Source of the DNA: Acidomonas methanolica
Lineage (GTDB): Bacteria; Pseudomonadota; Alphaproteobacteria; Acetobacterales; Acetobacteraceae
DNA length: 64,000 nt
Assembly: GCF_004346035.1 (NCBI RefSeq)
Contig: NZ_SLZN01000010.1
Span: 43,185 to 107,184, forward strand
Direction of reading: 5' to 3'
Shown: piece after piece, positions 1 through 8,091 of the stretch
Numbering within the stretch: the first letter of the stretch is position 1
How the letters are laid out: every line of letters starts with the position of its first letter
Program-made: the position numbers and the translations under genes
The notes under the pieces: generated by a model
What the model saw: only the letters and a program-made list of their open reading frames with translations
What the model was told of the DNA's origin: nothing
The model's database searches: none

Positions 1-329
1 TCATCGATGCGGCAACACTGGTCCTTGACCGGAAGTTGAAGGTCGGCGTGGCAGGGAATGCGGCGTCAGGAGGCCCTTCGAAGCCGATTCTGACGCCTCA
101 GGACGCGGCCCGGCTGACCGCGATCTACGAGGCGATGAGACCAGCCGACGCGGCGGCCATTTTCGATATTCTCGACCTCCATGTCGGCGTGGCGCTTCTT
201 GGAAACATGCCGCCGCGTCGCGCTTCGGCGATCATGGCGCAGATGTCGCCGCAACGCGCCATTCTGGCGACTCAGATGCTTGCGCGTCGACAGCCGCTTC
301 TCATCCCGGTGAGTCATGATGGCGGTTAA
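1..329 (+). CDS. MotE/MgtE-N-like motility protein, C-terminal part
   Basis: The reading frame is open to the left window edge, so only the C-terminal part (about 109 residues) is present. A TTG at 36 can be read as a start but has no ribosome binding site. The visible part has the helical MgtE-N/MotE-type pattern: a segment of the form LTAIYEAMRPADAAAIFDIL, then L-GNMPPRRASAIMAQM and PQRAILATQML. This repeated 'M-P-A-IF/IM' helix pattern is typical of the C-terminal domain of the flagellar chaperone MotE/FlbB, which helps assemble the stator in the periplasm. The coiled coil and N-terminal membrane anchor expected of that family would lie outside the window. The stop overlaps the next gene by 14 bases, so the two are probably co-transcribed. 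The family call rests on pattern only; an unrelated MgtE-N protein is possible. Confidence 0.6.
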   Translation, partial: IDAATLVLDRKLKVGVAGNAASGGPSKPILTPQDAARLTAIYEAMRPADAAAIFDILDLHVGVALLGNMPPRRASAIMAQMSPQRAILATQMLARRQPLLIPVSHDGG

Positions 330-2886
330 GAAGACTGTTTCGGCGGTTTTGACCTGCATGGCTTTGATCGGGGGGCACGGGCAGGCAAGGACAGTGAGCC
401 GGACATGGGTAGTTCTCCCGTACGTTCCATTCAGACTCCCGGCTGCGCCTCCTGCGGCGGGTGCCGTAGCCGCGTTGCCTCACGGCTGGAATCTTGTGGG
501 GAATATGAACGAATATCTTGGCGTTTCCCCTCCGCCTCCGGTCATGACGCCCGCGCGCGCGAGCGACGCCAATCCGTCCGGCAAGGGAGTTGCCCAGTCG
601 CCCGCTCCTGACCTGCCTCCGACCCTCGCGCAGGAATCCGTTCCTGCTGGAGTTGACGCGGCGGCGCAGACGATTCTTCTCAATGACGGAGGCGTCTGGA
701 TTCCGCTGGACGGTAGTGTGGCTGTGGCGGCTTATCGCTCCGGGGACAACGTTATTCTGGTATCCTCCGGGCGGCATACTCTCGGCGCGTCATCCTCCGA
801 CGACGCCCAGACTGGCGTCGGATGGACGACGAAAATTCTCACTGACGCGACCGTCGTCTGTTTCCATTGGCCGAATGCACATGCGTTTTCGCTGCGTCCG
901 CTGCAACTCGGCGCGAACTGGGGATGGCAACTGACCGATGACGGCAATCTCGATCAGACGCGGCTCATCGTGCCGTGGCAGATGGGTAATACGATCGTGT
1001 TTCCGGTTCCGGCGGACAGTATCGGAAGCCGACAGCCTGTCGTGCAGATCAATGATCCGTATTCGGGGCGGCGCGTCTTGCTGGGTCTGGTGGCGGGGCG
1101 TCAGAGCCACGTGGAGGAGGCTGTTGCCGGCATCGGCTTCTCCATCCGGACGAGTCTGATCGGAGTCGTCGTGGATGCCGATGACGATGCGATCGAGTTG
1201 CGGAAAGTGCAGGAGGGATTCGGGCTGGACGCAATCGGCAGCGAGGCGGTTCCGACCTCTCTTCCGAGCGTGCGCAAGGTGCTGAATTCGCCACAACTCA
1301 TGTTGAGCAGGGCTTCCACGAATATTTTGGAGGAAAATTTCCGGCGGGCATGGACGACTGCGGCGCTGTCTGAACCGGCGAACCGCTTTGCGGCGCGGCT
1401 GCGGGCCTCGCGCGCAGCGCTGGCGCTTGGAGACAAGGTCAAGGCAAGCACGATCCTTACAACCGCATTGGAGGATGATCCGGGTGGCATCGTGACACGC
1501 GACGATGTCTTGTTGCGGTCTGCAGTCCGCACGCTTTCCGGCAAGCAGAGGTCGTCCGTGGACGAAGCGGACGAGAACACGCCGGAGCAGCAATTCTGGC
1601 GCGGTCTCGGCGAGATGGCGGATGAAACCCCGCCGCGCGGGAGTGATGACGGGCGGCGGAAGGTCGCATCCCTTCTTGCCGCCGGTCTTCAATCGTTGCT
1701 GAATTATCCTGAACCGCTTGCCAAAGCGTTGAATGGTCCTGTCGCGGAGTGGATCGCCCGTTATGGCGGCCATGAGGCGCGTGAAGCGCTCCGGCGATTT
1801 CCCGATACGGAGGATGTGCGACTGGCCTTGGCGCTCTCGAAGGCGCGGGATGCACCGGCGGGAAGTCTCGCCGCGCTTGATGGTGTTGCGCGGTCCGTCG
1901 ATCCCGTTCGTGCGGCAAAGGCGCGAGAGGCCTATCTGTTGGCTGCTCTCAGGGCAGGGAAAATCGGCGAGAGGGATCTCATGGAAGAGCTAGACCCGTT
2001 GCGGCCGGGGGCGCGTCTCGCGGGACGGGAGCCTGAAGTTCTGCTGGAGGAACTGGATGCCGCGTCAGCGATCGGGGACTGGGCGAATGCGCGCGATCTT
2101 CTGCTCGCCTTGAAGCGGTATGAGCCGGCCTGGAGCATGGACGTCAATCACGCGAATGATGTTCTTATCGATCGGCTTCAGAAGGACGCGCGCGCATTGC
2201 CGCGCAAGACGCCGAAAGAGGCGGCATCTATCCTGATCGCCCTTCAGGCCGTTTCCGACGGAATGTCCACGGCGGATCCGCGGTGGCCGGCGCTTCGGCA
2301 GTCACTTGCGGATGGTTTCGATATGCTGGGACTGATGGCCCGCGAGGTCGATGTCCTGCGGGCGACTGCCGGCCGGATCACTGATGTCGGCCTGCGTCGT
2401 GCGATCAACGACCGGATCGCGGAAAACCTGATGCGGCTGGATCACACCAAGGAGGCTATGGCGCTTCTGACGACGAATTATCCTGAAGGGGACATACCGG
2501 CGGCACTGCGGGTGAAACTGGCGCGTATCGCTCTTGAAAAGGGGAATACCGATGTCGTGACGGAATGTCTCGGCGCCACCTCGGGTGATGAGGCAGAGCT
2601 TGTCAGGGCCGATCTCGCGGAGAGAAAGAATGATTGGCAAGGTGCCGTCAACGCGCTGTCGGCAATGGCCCAATTTTCAAGGCCCCCGTTGGGCCGGCTT
2701 GCTCCCGGCGATCAGGAACTCGTGGTGAGGCTGATCGCCGATGCGACGCGTGCGGGGGATGAGCCGTTGGCAACGCGTCTTGTCCAGGAAAATACGGCGC
2801 GCATTACCGAGGCCGGATTACGGCCGATCATGGCCGCCTTTGCACGTCAGATCACGCCGCCGGAAACGGCCGTTACGCGCCGATAA
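316..2886 (+). CDS. Large exported helical-repeat protein, motility-locus associated
   Basis: A protein of 856 residues with an N-terminal signal peptide (M-M-A-V-K-K, hydrophobic core to about residue 22, AxA-like cut near GQA). Residues 30-110 are rich in Pro and Ala. Residues about 120-300 look beta-rich (short V/I-x-V strands separated by G and D). From about 330 to the end the sequence is alternating amphipathic helices of TPR/solenoid type, with many A-L-A and E-A-R stretches. I cannot name a family. It overlaps the MotE-like gene by 14 bases and starts with two ATG codons in a row, which suggests translational coupling and a role in the same periplasmic or motor process. That functional link is inference. 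The 3' end overlaps the convergent pncA by 14 bases. Confidence 0.8.
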   Translation: MMAVKKTVSAVLTCMALIGGHGQARTVSRTWVVLPYVPFRLPAAPPAAGAVAALPHGWNLVGNMNEYLGVSPPPPVMTPARASDANPSGKGVAQSPAPDLPPTLAQESVPAGVDAAAQTILLNDGGVWIPLDGSVAVAAYRSGDNVILVSSGRHTLGASSSDDAQTGVGWTTKILTDATVVCFHWPNAHAFSLRPLQLGANWGWQLTDDGNLDQTRLIVPWQMGNTIVFPVPADSIGSRQPVVQINDPYSGRRVLLGLVAGRQSHVEEAVAGIGFSIRTSLIGVVVDADDDAIELRKVQEGFGLDAIGSEAVPTSLPSVRKVLNSPQLMLSRASTNILEENFRRAWTTAALSEPANRFAARLRASRAALALGDKVKASTILTTALEDDPGGIVTRDDVLLRSAVRTLSGKQRSSVDEADENTPEQQFWRGLGEMADETPPRGSDDGRRKVASLLAAGLQSLLNYPEPLAKALNGPVAEWIARYGGHEAREALRRFPDTEDVRLALALSKARDAPAGSLAALDGVARSVDPVRAAKAREAYLLAALRAGKIGERDLMEELDPLRPGARLAGREPEVLLEELDAASAIGDWANARDLLLALKRYEPAWSMDVNHANDVLIDRLQKDARALPRKTPKEAASILIALQAVSDGMSTADPRWPALRQSLADGFDMLGLMAREVDVLRATAGRITDVGLRRAINDRIAENLMRLDHTKEAMALLTTNYPEGDIPAALRVKLARIALEKGNTDVVTECLGATSGDEAELVRADLAERKNDWQGAVNALSAMAQFSRPPLGRLAPGDQELVVRLIADATRAGDEPLATRLVQENTARITEAGLRPIMAAFARQITPPETAVTRR

Positions 2887-3496
2887 TATCAGGAGATGAA
2901 ATCAGCATGATGGTTTCGGATGACAACTGCGCATGAATTTGCCGGTTTCCACTGTCGACGGCGCGGCAGGCGTCTTCGATGACGAGGGTGGTGAATCCCA
3001 GGCGTGCGGCGTCGCGCGCCGTGGCGGCGACGCAATAATCCAGGGCAAGACCGCCGATCAATACGCGGCGGATGCCGAGTGCATGCAGGAGCCCGTCGAG
3101 GCCGGTGGAAAACTGACCGGAATTATCGAAGAATCCCGAATAGGAGTCGCGATCCGCCCTGACCCCCTTGCGGATGATATGAGTGATCGGACCCGTATCG
3201 AGAGCATCGGCAAAGGCGGCGCCCGCGCTTCCCCGGATGCAGTGGGCAGGCCAGGCGCCCCCTTGGGCGTGAAAGGAGAGGTGGTTGGCCGGGTGCCAGT
3301 CCTGGGTTGCGACAACGCAGCCGAAATCCAGCTTGGCCAGGCGATTCAATGGAGCGATGACGGCGTCTCCGTTGTCTATCGCCAGTGCGCCGCCGGGCAG
3401 GAAGTCGTTTTGCACGTCAACGATGATGAGCGCATCGTCTCGTCCTGGAATTATCCTGGTCTCTGGCCTCGTCTCTGTATCAACTCCGATCATCAT
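2873..3496 (-). CDS. pncA: Nicotinamidase
   Basis: Isochorismatase-fold amidase that hydrolyses nicotinamide to nicotinate for NAD salvage in the cytoplasm. The catalytic triad is visible: Asp27 in IIVDVQNDF, Lys110 in IIRKGVR and Cys155 in GGLALDYCV. The metal site DWHPANH (Asp66, His68, His72) is also present. Length (207 aa) is normal. An upstream ATG at 3526 touches the stop of the glutathione peroxidase gene, but a GAGGAAAG ribosome binding site lies just before the ATG pair at 3496/3493, so I chose 3496. The product would feed PncB, encoded at 13131 in this window. The gene follows the peroxidase gene on the same strand with a gap of about 30 bases. Confidence 0.93.
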   Translation of the reverse strand: MMIGVDTETRPETRIIPGRDDALIIVDVQNDFLPGGALAIDNGDAVIAPLNRLAKLDFGCVVATQDWHPANHLSFHAQGGAWPAHCIRGSAGAAFADALDTGPITHIIRKGVRADRDSYSGFFDNSGQFSTGLDGLLHALGIRRVLIGGLALDYCVAATARDAARLGFTTLVIEDACRAVDSGNRQIHAQLSSETIMLISSPDIIGA

Positions 3497-3526
3497 GCGG
3501 CTTTCCTCGCGGGCGCGTTTCCACAT

Positions 3527-4015
3527 TCACCTGTCGAGGATGACGCGTTGGAGCGCCTGGGACATGCGCGGTCCCGCCGGATCGGTGAGCGGCGTGAACC
3601 AGTTCGACAACATGCCGTCGCGCGAGAAGATGTATTTGTAGAAATTCCAGCGCGGACGCGCCAGGAAACCGCCCTGCTCCGAAAGCCACCGGAACAGGGG
3701 AATCGCATCATGTCCCTTGACGTGGGATTTCGCGGCCATCGGAAAACTGACGCCATAATTGCGATGACATGTCTCGCTGATCGCAGCTGCGTCTCCCGGC
3801 TCCTGATTGCCGAAATCATTGCTGGGCACACCGATCACCACCAGCCCTTCGGACGCGAATTCGGTCCAGATATGTTGCAATGCTTCATATTGCGGCGTGA
3901 AGCCGCATTTCGATGCGGTGTTGGCGATGACGATCGGGCGGCCCCGATACTGTTCGAGCGCGATCGTGGAGTCGCCGGTGAGCGTCGGAAGGGAAAAATC
4001 GTAAATCGTCGGCAT
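3527..4015 (-). CDS. Glutathione peroxidase (thiol type)
   Basis: Thioredoxin-fold peroxidase of 162 aa, the usual size for bacterial BtuE/Gpx enzymes. The peroxidatic residue is Cys37 in NTASKCGFTPQY, so this is the cysteine and not the selenocysteine form. The conserved Gln71 lies in PSNDFGNQEPG, and the Trp-Asn part of the tetrad is in RWNFYKY. It reduces hydrogen peroxide or lipid hydroperoxides with thioredoxin or glutathione as reductant; such Cys forms usually prefer thioredoxin. No signal peptide, so cytoplasmic. Its stop directly abuts the region leading into pncA, and the two probably share a transcript. Confidence 0.93.
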   Translation of the reverse strand: MPTIYDFSLPTLTGDSTIALEQYRGRPIVIANTASKCGFTPQYEALQHIWTEFASEGLVVIGVPSNDFGNQEPGDAAAISETCHRNYGVSFPMAAKSHVKGHDAIPLFRWLSEQGGFLARPRWNFYKYIFSRDGMLSNWFTPLTDPAGPRMSQALQRVILDR

Positions 4016-4079
4016 GTTGGTCTGACCTCTGGACTACAAATCCTGCATAGGCGTTCCGCTGGCGGTCGCCAAGGAGTCC

Positions 4080-5378
4080 GTGCCGGCCTCTGGACAGAAC
4101 GGAAGCGCATCGACACAGTCCCTCCTGCTTTGGACAGGGGGGCGGGAGATGATCTGGCGCGGCATGCTGGGTATCGTGGTGCTGCTGGCGATCGGCGTTC
4201 TGTTCTCGGCCGATCGCCGCGCGATCGACAGGCGGCTGGTGGTGGTCGCGCTGGCGATCCAGTTCGGAATCGGGGTGCTGGCGCTCTTCGTGCCCTGGGG
4301 GCGGGCGGTCTTCGCCATGCTGGCGTCCAGCGTGGAGACCGTGCTGAATTACGGGCAGGTCGGCGCGGCCTTCCTGTTCGGCGGCCTGGTCGGTCCACGG
4401 ATGGAGACCTTGTTCGGCGGAGGCGCCTATGTGTTCGCGTTCCGGGTGCTTCCCGCCATCGTCTACGTGTCCGCGCTCATGGCGATCCTCTATCACTGGG
4501 GGGTCATGCAGGCCGTGGCCCGGTGGATCGGCGGCGGATTGTGCCGGGTGCTCGGTGCAAGCACGCTCGAATCCTTCTCCGCGGTGCTGACGATCTTCCT
4601 GGGGCAGAGCGAGATGCCTGTGGCGCTGGCGCCGTATCTCGCCGAGATGAGCGAGACGGAACTGTTCACGGTCATGTGCTCCGGCACCGCGTCGGTCGCA
4701 GGGTCGGTGCTGGCGGCCTATGCGGCGCTGGGCGTGCCGATGACCTACCTGCTGGCGGCGTCGTTCATGGCCATTCCGGGCGGGCTGCTTTTCGCGAAGA
4801 TCCTCTGGCCGACGCCGCGTGCCGCGACCGGGGCGATGCCGCGCGCCGAGCTTCATGCGACCAATCTGTTCGACGCCATCGCCGAAGGCGCGATGAGCGG
4901 CGCGCGGGTGGCTGTGGCGGTCGGGGCGATGCTGGTGGCGTTTGTCGGGTTGATCGCGCTGATCGACGGCGCCTTGCAGGGGATCGGCGCGCGTATCGGC
5001 GTCGCGGGGTTGAGCCTCAACCATGTCCTGGGCGTCGCGCTGGCTCCGGTGGCGTGGCTGATCGGCATACCGGCGGCCGAGGCGGTGCGGGCGGGGGGAT
5101 TTCTGGGGCAGAAACTCGCTTTCAACGAATTCGTCGCCTATGTCGGGCTTTCGCCCGTTATTCACGCTCATGCGCTGTCGTCGCGCACCATCGGGATCGT
5201 CTCCTTCGCATTATGCGGATTCTCCAATTTCTCCAGCGTCGGGATTCTCATCGGCGCGTTCGGCAGCATCGTGCCGGAACGCCGTGCCTTCATCGCCCGC
5301 GCCGCCCTCCGATGCGTGCTGGCGGGATCGCTTTCCAACGCCATGAGCGCGACGATCGCCGGGCTGTTTCTGGCTTGA
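4080..5378 (+). CDS. Concentrative nucleoside transporter (NupC family)
   Basis: Inner-membrane Na+ or H+/nucleoside symporter of the CNT family, about 410-432 aa with eight or more hydrophobic segments. Family landmarks are the GQ-EMPVALAPYL segment (helical hairpin with substrate-binding residues), a GTASVAGSVLAAYA segment and NLFDAIAEGAMSGARVA. The C-terminal NEFVAYVGLS-like stretch followed by CGFSNFSSVGI is the second substrate/Na+ hairpin. Start choice is uncertain: a GTG at 4080 has AAGGAG three bases upstream, while an ATG at 4149 (MIWRGMLG) gives the N-terminus more typical of the family but sits directly against a GGGAG. It is divergent from the peroxidase gene, with a 64-base gap. 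Confidence 0.9.
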   Translation: MPASGQNGSASTQSLLLWTGGREMIWRGMLGIVVLLAIGVLFSADRRAIDRRLVVVALAIQFGIGVLALFVPWGRAVFAMLASSVETVLNYGQVGAAFLFGGLVGPRMETLFGGGAYVFAFRVLPAIVYVSALMAILYHWGVMQAVARWIGGGLCRVLGASTLESFSAVLTIFLGQSEMPVALAPYLAEMSETELFTVMCSGTASVAGSVLAAYAALGVPMTYLLAASFMAIPGGLLFAKILWPTPRAATGAMPRAELHATNLFDAIAEGAMSGARVAVAVGAMLVAFVGLIALIDGALQGIGARIGVAGLSLNHVLGVALAPVAWLIGIPAAEAVRAGGFLGQKLAFNEFVAYVGLSPVIHAHALSSRTIGIVSFALCGFSNFSSVGILIGAFGSIVPERRAFIARAALRCVLAGSLSNAMSATIAGLFLA

Positions 5379-5401
5379 GTCCGACGGCGGGATGGGGAAG
5401 G

Positions 5402-7081
5402 ATGAATCGGCTCGTTATGGAATGGGATTGTTTCGTGAAACGTTTGTCACTGTCTGTCGCTATCGCTCTGTCGGCGTCCGTTGCGATCCTGCCCACATCG
5501 TCCCGCGCCGCGTCGCCGTCAACGCCTGAGGCCCCGGCCGAGAAAGGGGCGGCGGCGTTTCTCTCCAGGCCGCAAAGAGTGTCGAGCGAGGGCAGCGTCA
5601 CGGTGCGCGGGCATACCGTCGCCTATACGGCTGAGGCGGGGACGCTGGTGATCCATCCCGATGGATGGGACGCCGCCAATCCGGCTGCTCCCGCTCCGGA
5701 TATGGCGGGCGGGGAGGACCACATGCCGCTCGATGCGAAGGCGGCGATGTTCTACGTCGCGTATTTCAAGAAGGGTGCGGCGGCGGAAACGCGCCCCATC
5801 ACCTTCGTCTATAATGGCGGACCGGGCTCGGCGACGATCTGGCTGCATATGGGGGCGTTCGGCCCGAAGCGCGTGGTCACGGCGGATGACGTCCACACTC
5901 CCGCCGCGCCGTATGACGTCGTCAACAACGACGATTCTCTGCTCGATGTCACCGATCTCGTCTTCATCGATGCGCCGGGCACGGGGTTCGGGCGGGTGAT
6001 CGGCAAGGACGGGGCGAAGGCGTTCTATGGAACGGACCCGGACGCTGCGGCCTTCACTGATTTCATCGCGGAATTCCTGGCGCGGCATGGGCGGTTCAAC
6101 TCGCCGAAATACCTCTTCGGCGAAAGCTACGGCACGACGCGGTCGGCCATCGTGGCGGATCGTCTGTCGTCACATAAGGGGATCGACCTCAACGGGGTGA
6201 TCCTGCTGTCGCAGATCCTGGACTACGCGAATTCGCCCGACAGGCCGCAGATGAATCCGAGCGTTGACCAGCCTTACGTGCTGGCTCTGCCGAGCTATGC
6301 GGCGACGGCATGGTATCATCACAAACTGCCGGACCAGCCCGAGGCGCTCGAACCGTTCCTCCGCGAGGTCGAGCAGTTCGCGCAGGGCGGCTATACGCGC
6401 GCCCTGCAAGAGGGGACGACCATCAGCGACGCCGATTTCGAGACCGTCGCGCAGACGCTGCACCGTTATACCGGCCTGCCGGTGGAGTATCTCAAGCGCG
6501 CCGATCTGCGGGTGAATGGCGGGGAATTCGAGAAGACGCTGATGGCCGACAAGGCGCTGGACACGGGGCGTCTCGACAGCCGTTTCTCCGGCCCGAGTCT
6601 CGATCCGCTGGGGCAGCGTCCGTTCTATGATCCGCAATCGGCGGCGATGGAATCCGCCTATGTCGCGGCGTTCAACGATTATGTCCGTCGGGTGCTGCAT
6701 TTCGGCAACGATCCCGCATTCGATGACGGGTATGAGGAATACAAGGTCAGCGCGGGCAATATCGGGCGCTGGACTTTCCCGCACAAACAGCCCGACCAGA
6801 CGGGCCAGGCACGCGGCGAGCCGAACGTGCTGCCGGATCTCGCGGATGCGATGAAACGCAATCCGGCGCTTCAGGTCATGCTGAACCAGGGGTATTTCGA
6901 TCTCGGCACCCCCTATTTCGAGGGTATCTACGAGATGCGTCACCTGCCGATTCCACGCGATCTCGCGAAGAATATCGAGATCAGGCAGTACAAATCGGGG
7001 CATATGGTTTACGCTCATCCGCAGGCGCTGCACGAGTTGCACGACAACGTGGCGGCGTTTATCGAACGTACGCATAAATAA
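5402..7081 (+). CDS. Exported S10 serine carboxypeptidase-like peptidase
   Basis: A periplasmic alpha/beta-hydrolase peptidase. The N-terminal signal peptide is K-R-L-S-L-S-V-A-I-A-L with a cut near SRA-A. The oxyanion region VYNGGPGSATIW is diagnostic of S10 peptidases. The nucleophile lies in FGESYGTTR, the acid in NQGYFDLGTPY and the histidine in YKSGHMVYAH, so the triad is complete. Length fits bacterial S10 members of about 500-550 aa. The longest start is ATG 5402 with AAGG directly upstream; a GTG at 5435 would give a cleaner signal peptide (MKRLSLS) and may be the real start. The gene follows the nucleoside transporter by 23 bases. Confidence 0.92.
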   Translation: MNRLVMEWDCFVKRLSLSVAIALSASVAILPTSSRAASPSTPEAPAEKGAAAFLSRPQRVSSEGSVTVRGHTVAYTAEAGTLVIHPDGWDAANPAAPAPDMAGGEDHMPLDAKAAMFYVAYFKKGAAAETRPITFVYNGGPGSATIWLHMGAFGPKRVVTADDVHTPAAPYDVVNNDDSLLDVTDLVFIDAPGTGFGRVIGKDGAKAFYGTDPDAAAFTDFIAEFLARHGRFNSPKYLFGESYGTTRSAIVADRLSSHKGIDLNGVILLSQILDYANSPDRPQMNPSVDQPYVLALPSYAATAWYHHKLPDQPEALEPFLREVEQFAQGGYTRALQEGTTISDADFETVAQTLHRYTGLPVEYLKRADLRVNGGEFEKTLMADKALDTGRLDSRFSGPSLDPLGQRPFYDPQSAAMESAYVAAFNDYVRRVLHFGNDPAFDDGYEEYKVSAGNIGRWTFPHKQPDQTGQARGEPNVLPDLADAMKRNPALQVMLNQGYFDLGTPYFEGIYEMRHLPIPRDLAKNIEIRQYKSGHMVYAHPQALHELHDNVAAFIERTHK

Positions 7082-7188
7082 TGTGAAGCGCGTCGTTCCT
7101 GGGGTTCCCCGCGCCGCGCGGATGCTTTAGAACACCCGCCGCATTTCCGGCGCGGCATCTTCCGCGCGCTGAGTCTGGAGACGATCCC

Positions 7189-8073
7189 ATGTCCGCAACC
7201 GTGTCTCTTCCCATGCCGGTGATCGACGAGCCGCTGAGCGGGCTCGAACCGTATGAGGGGCATCCCGGCCAGTACAGGCTCGCGAAGCCGGGAAAGGAAT
7301 ACGGGCATCTTCACGCAGGCGAAGTGCTCTCCGTCCATCACTGGACGGACCGGCTCTTCAGCTTCACCTGCACGCGCGATCCGGGTCTGCGCTTCGAGAA
7401 CGGCCAGTTCGCGATGATCGGGATCGAGGTCGAGGGCAAGCCGCTGCTGCGCGCCTATTCACTGGCCTCGGCCAATTACGAGGAGCATCTGGAGTTTCTC
7501 TCCATCGCCGTCCCCGAAGGTCCGCTGACCTCGCGCCTGCGCCATGTGAAGGTGGGCGACACCGTTCTGGTCGGGCGCAAGCCGACGGGCACGCTGCTGC
7601 TTGACAATCTCCGTCCGGGGCGCAACCTCTATTTCCTCGCCACCGGCACGGGGCTCGCACCGTTCATGAGCCTCATCAAGGACCCCGAGGCGTATGAGCG
7701 CTACGAGAACGTCGTGCTCAGCCATACGGTCCGTGTCTCGGGAGAGCTGGCCTATGCCAATCATATCCGCCACGAACTGCCGCGGCATGAGTTCCTCGGC
7801 GAGATTCTCAGCGGGAAGCTGCGCTATTATCCGGCGGTGACGCGCGAGGCGTTCGAGGTGACGGACCGTATCACCACCCTGATCGAGAACGGCAGGATCT
7901 TCGAGGATCTGGAAATTCCGAAGCTCGATCCCGAGCATGACCGGGTGATGATCTGCGGCTCGCCGGAAATGCTGGCCGACACGGAGAAACTGCTGCTTTC
8001 CATGGGTTTCGAGGAAGGCAACATGAACACTCGCGGGTCTTACGTGGTCGAGAAGGCTTTCGCGGAACGCTGA
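7189..8073 (+). CDS. fpr: Ferredoxin--NADP reductase
   Basis: FAD-dependent oxidoreductase that exchanges electrons between NADP(H) and ferredoxin or flavodoxin. The FAD-binding RAYSLAS motif is at residues 88-94, the NADP-binding GTGLAPF motif at 153-159, and the C-terminal CGSPEML and YVVEKAF segments match subclass I bacterial FNRs. At 294 aa it is about 35 residues longer than the common 258-aa form because of an N-terminal extension rich in Pro and Gly; the ATG at 7189 is the first start after an in-frame gap. The gene is followed 18 bases later by glutathione reductase on the same strand, so the two NADPH-linked enzymes probably share a transcript. Confidence 0.95.
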   Translation: MSATVSLPMPVIDEPLSGLEPYEGHPGQYRLAKPGKEYGHLHAGEVLSVHHWTDRLFSFTCTRDPGLRFENGQFAMIGIEVEGKPLLRAYSLASANYEEHLEFLSIAVPEGPLTSRLRHVKVGDTVLVGRKPTGTLLLDNLRPGRNLYFLATGTGLAPFMSLIKDPEAYERYENVVLSHTVRVSGELAYANHIRHELPRHEFLGEILSGKLRYYPAVTREAFEVTDRITTLIENGRIFEDLEIPKLDPEHDRVMICGSPEMLADTEKLLLSMGFEEGNMNTRGSYVVEKAFAER

Positions 8074-8091
8074 AGACCGGAGGGACACCTC

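Noticed and set aside
3885..5171. Long minus-strand frame opposite the nucleoside transporter
   Set aside because: Translation is rich in Arg, His, Gln and Asp, as expected for the antisense of a GC-rich membrane protein gene; no ribosome binding site.
2933..5401. Very long plus-strand frame open from 2933 and running into the S10 peptidase gene
   Set aside because: This part is antisense to pncA and glutathione peroxidase and out of frame with the nucleoside transporter; its Arg/Gly-rich translation has no motif. Only the part after 5402 is a gene.
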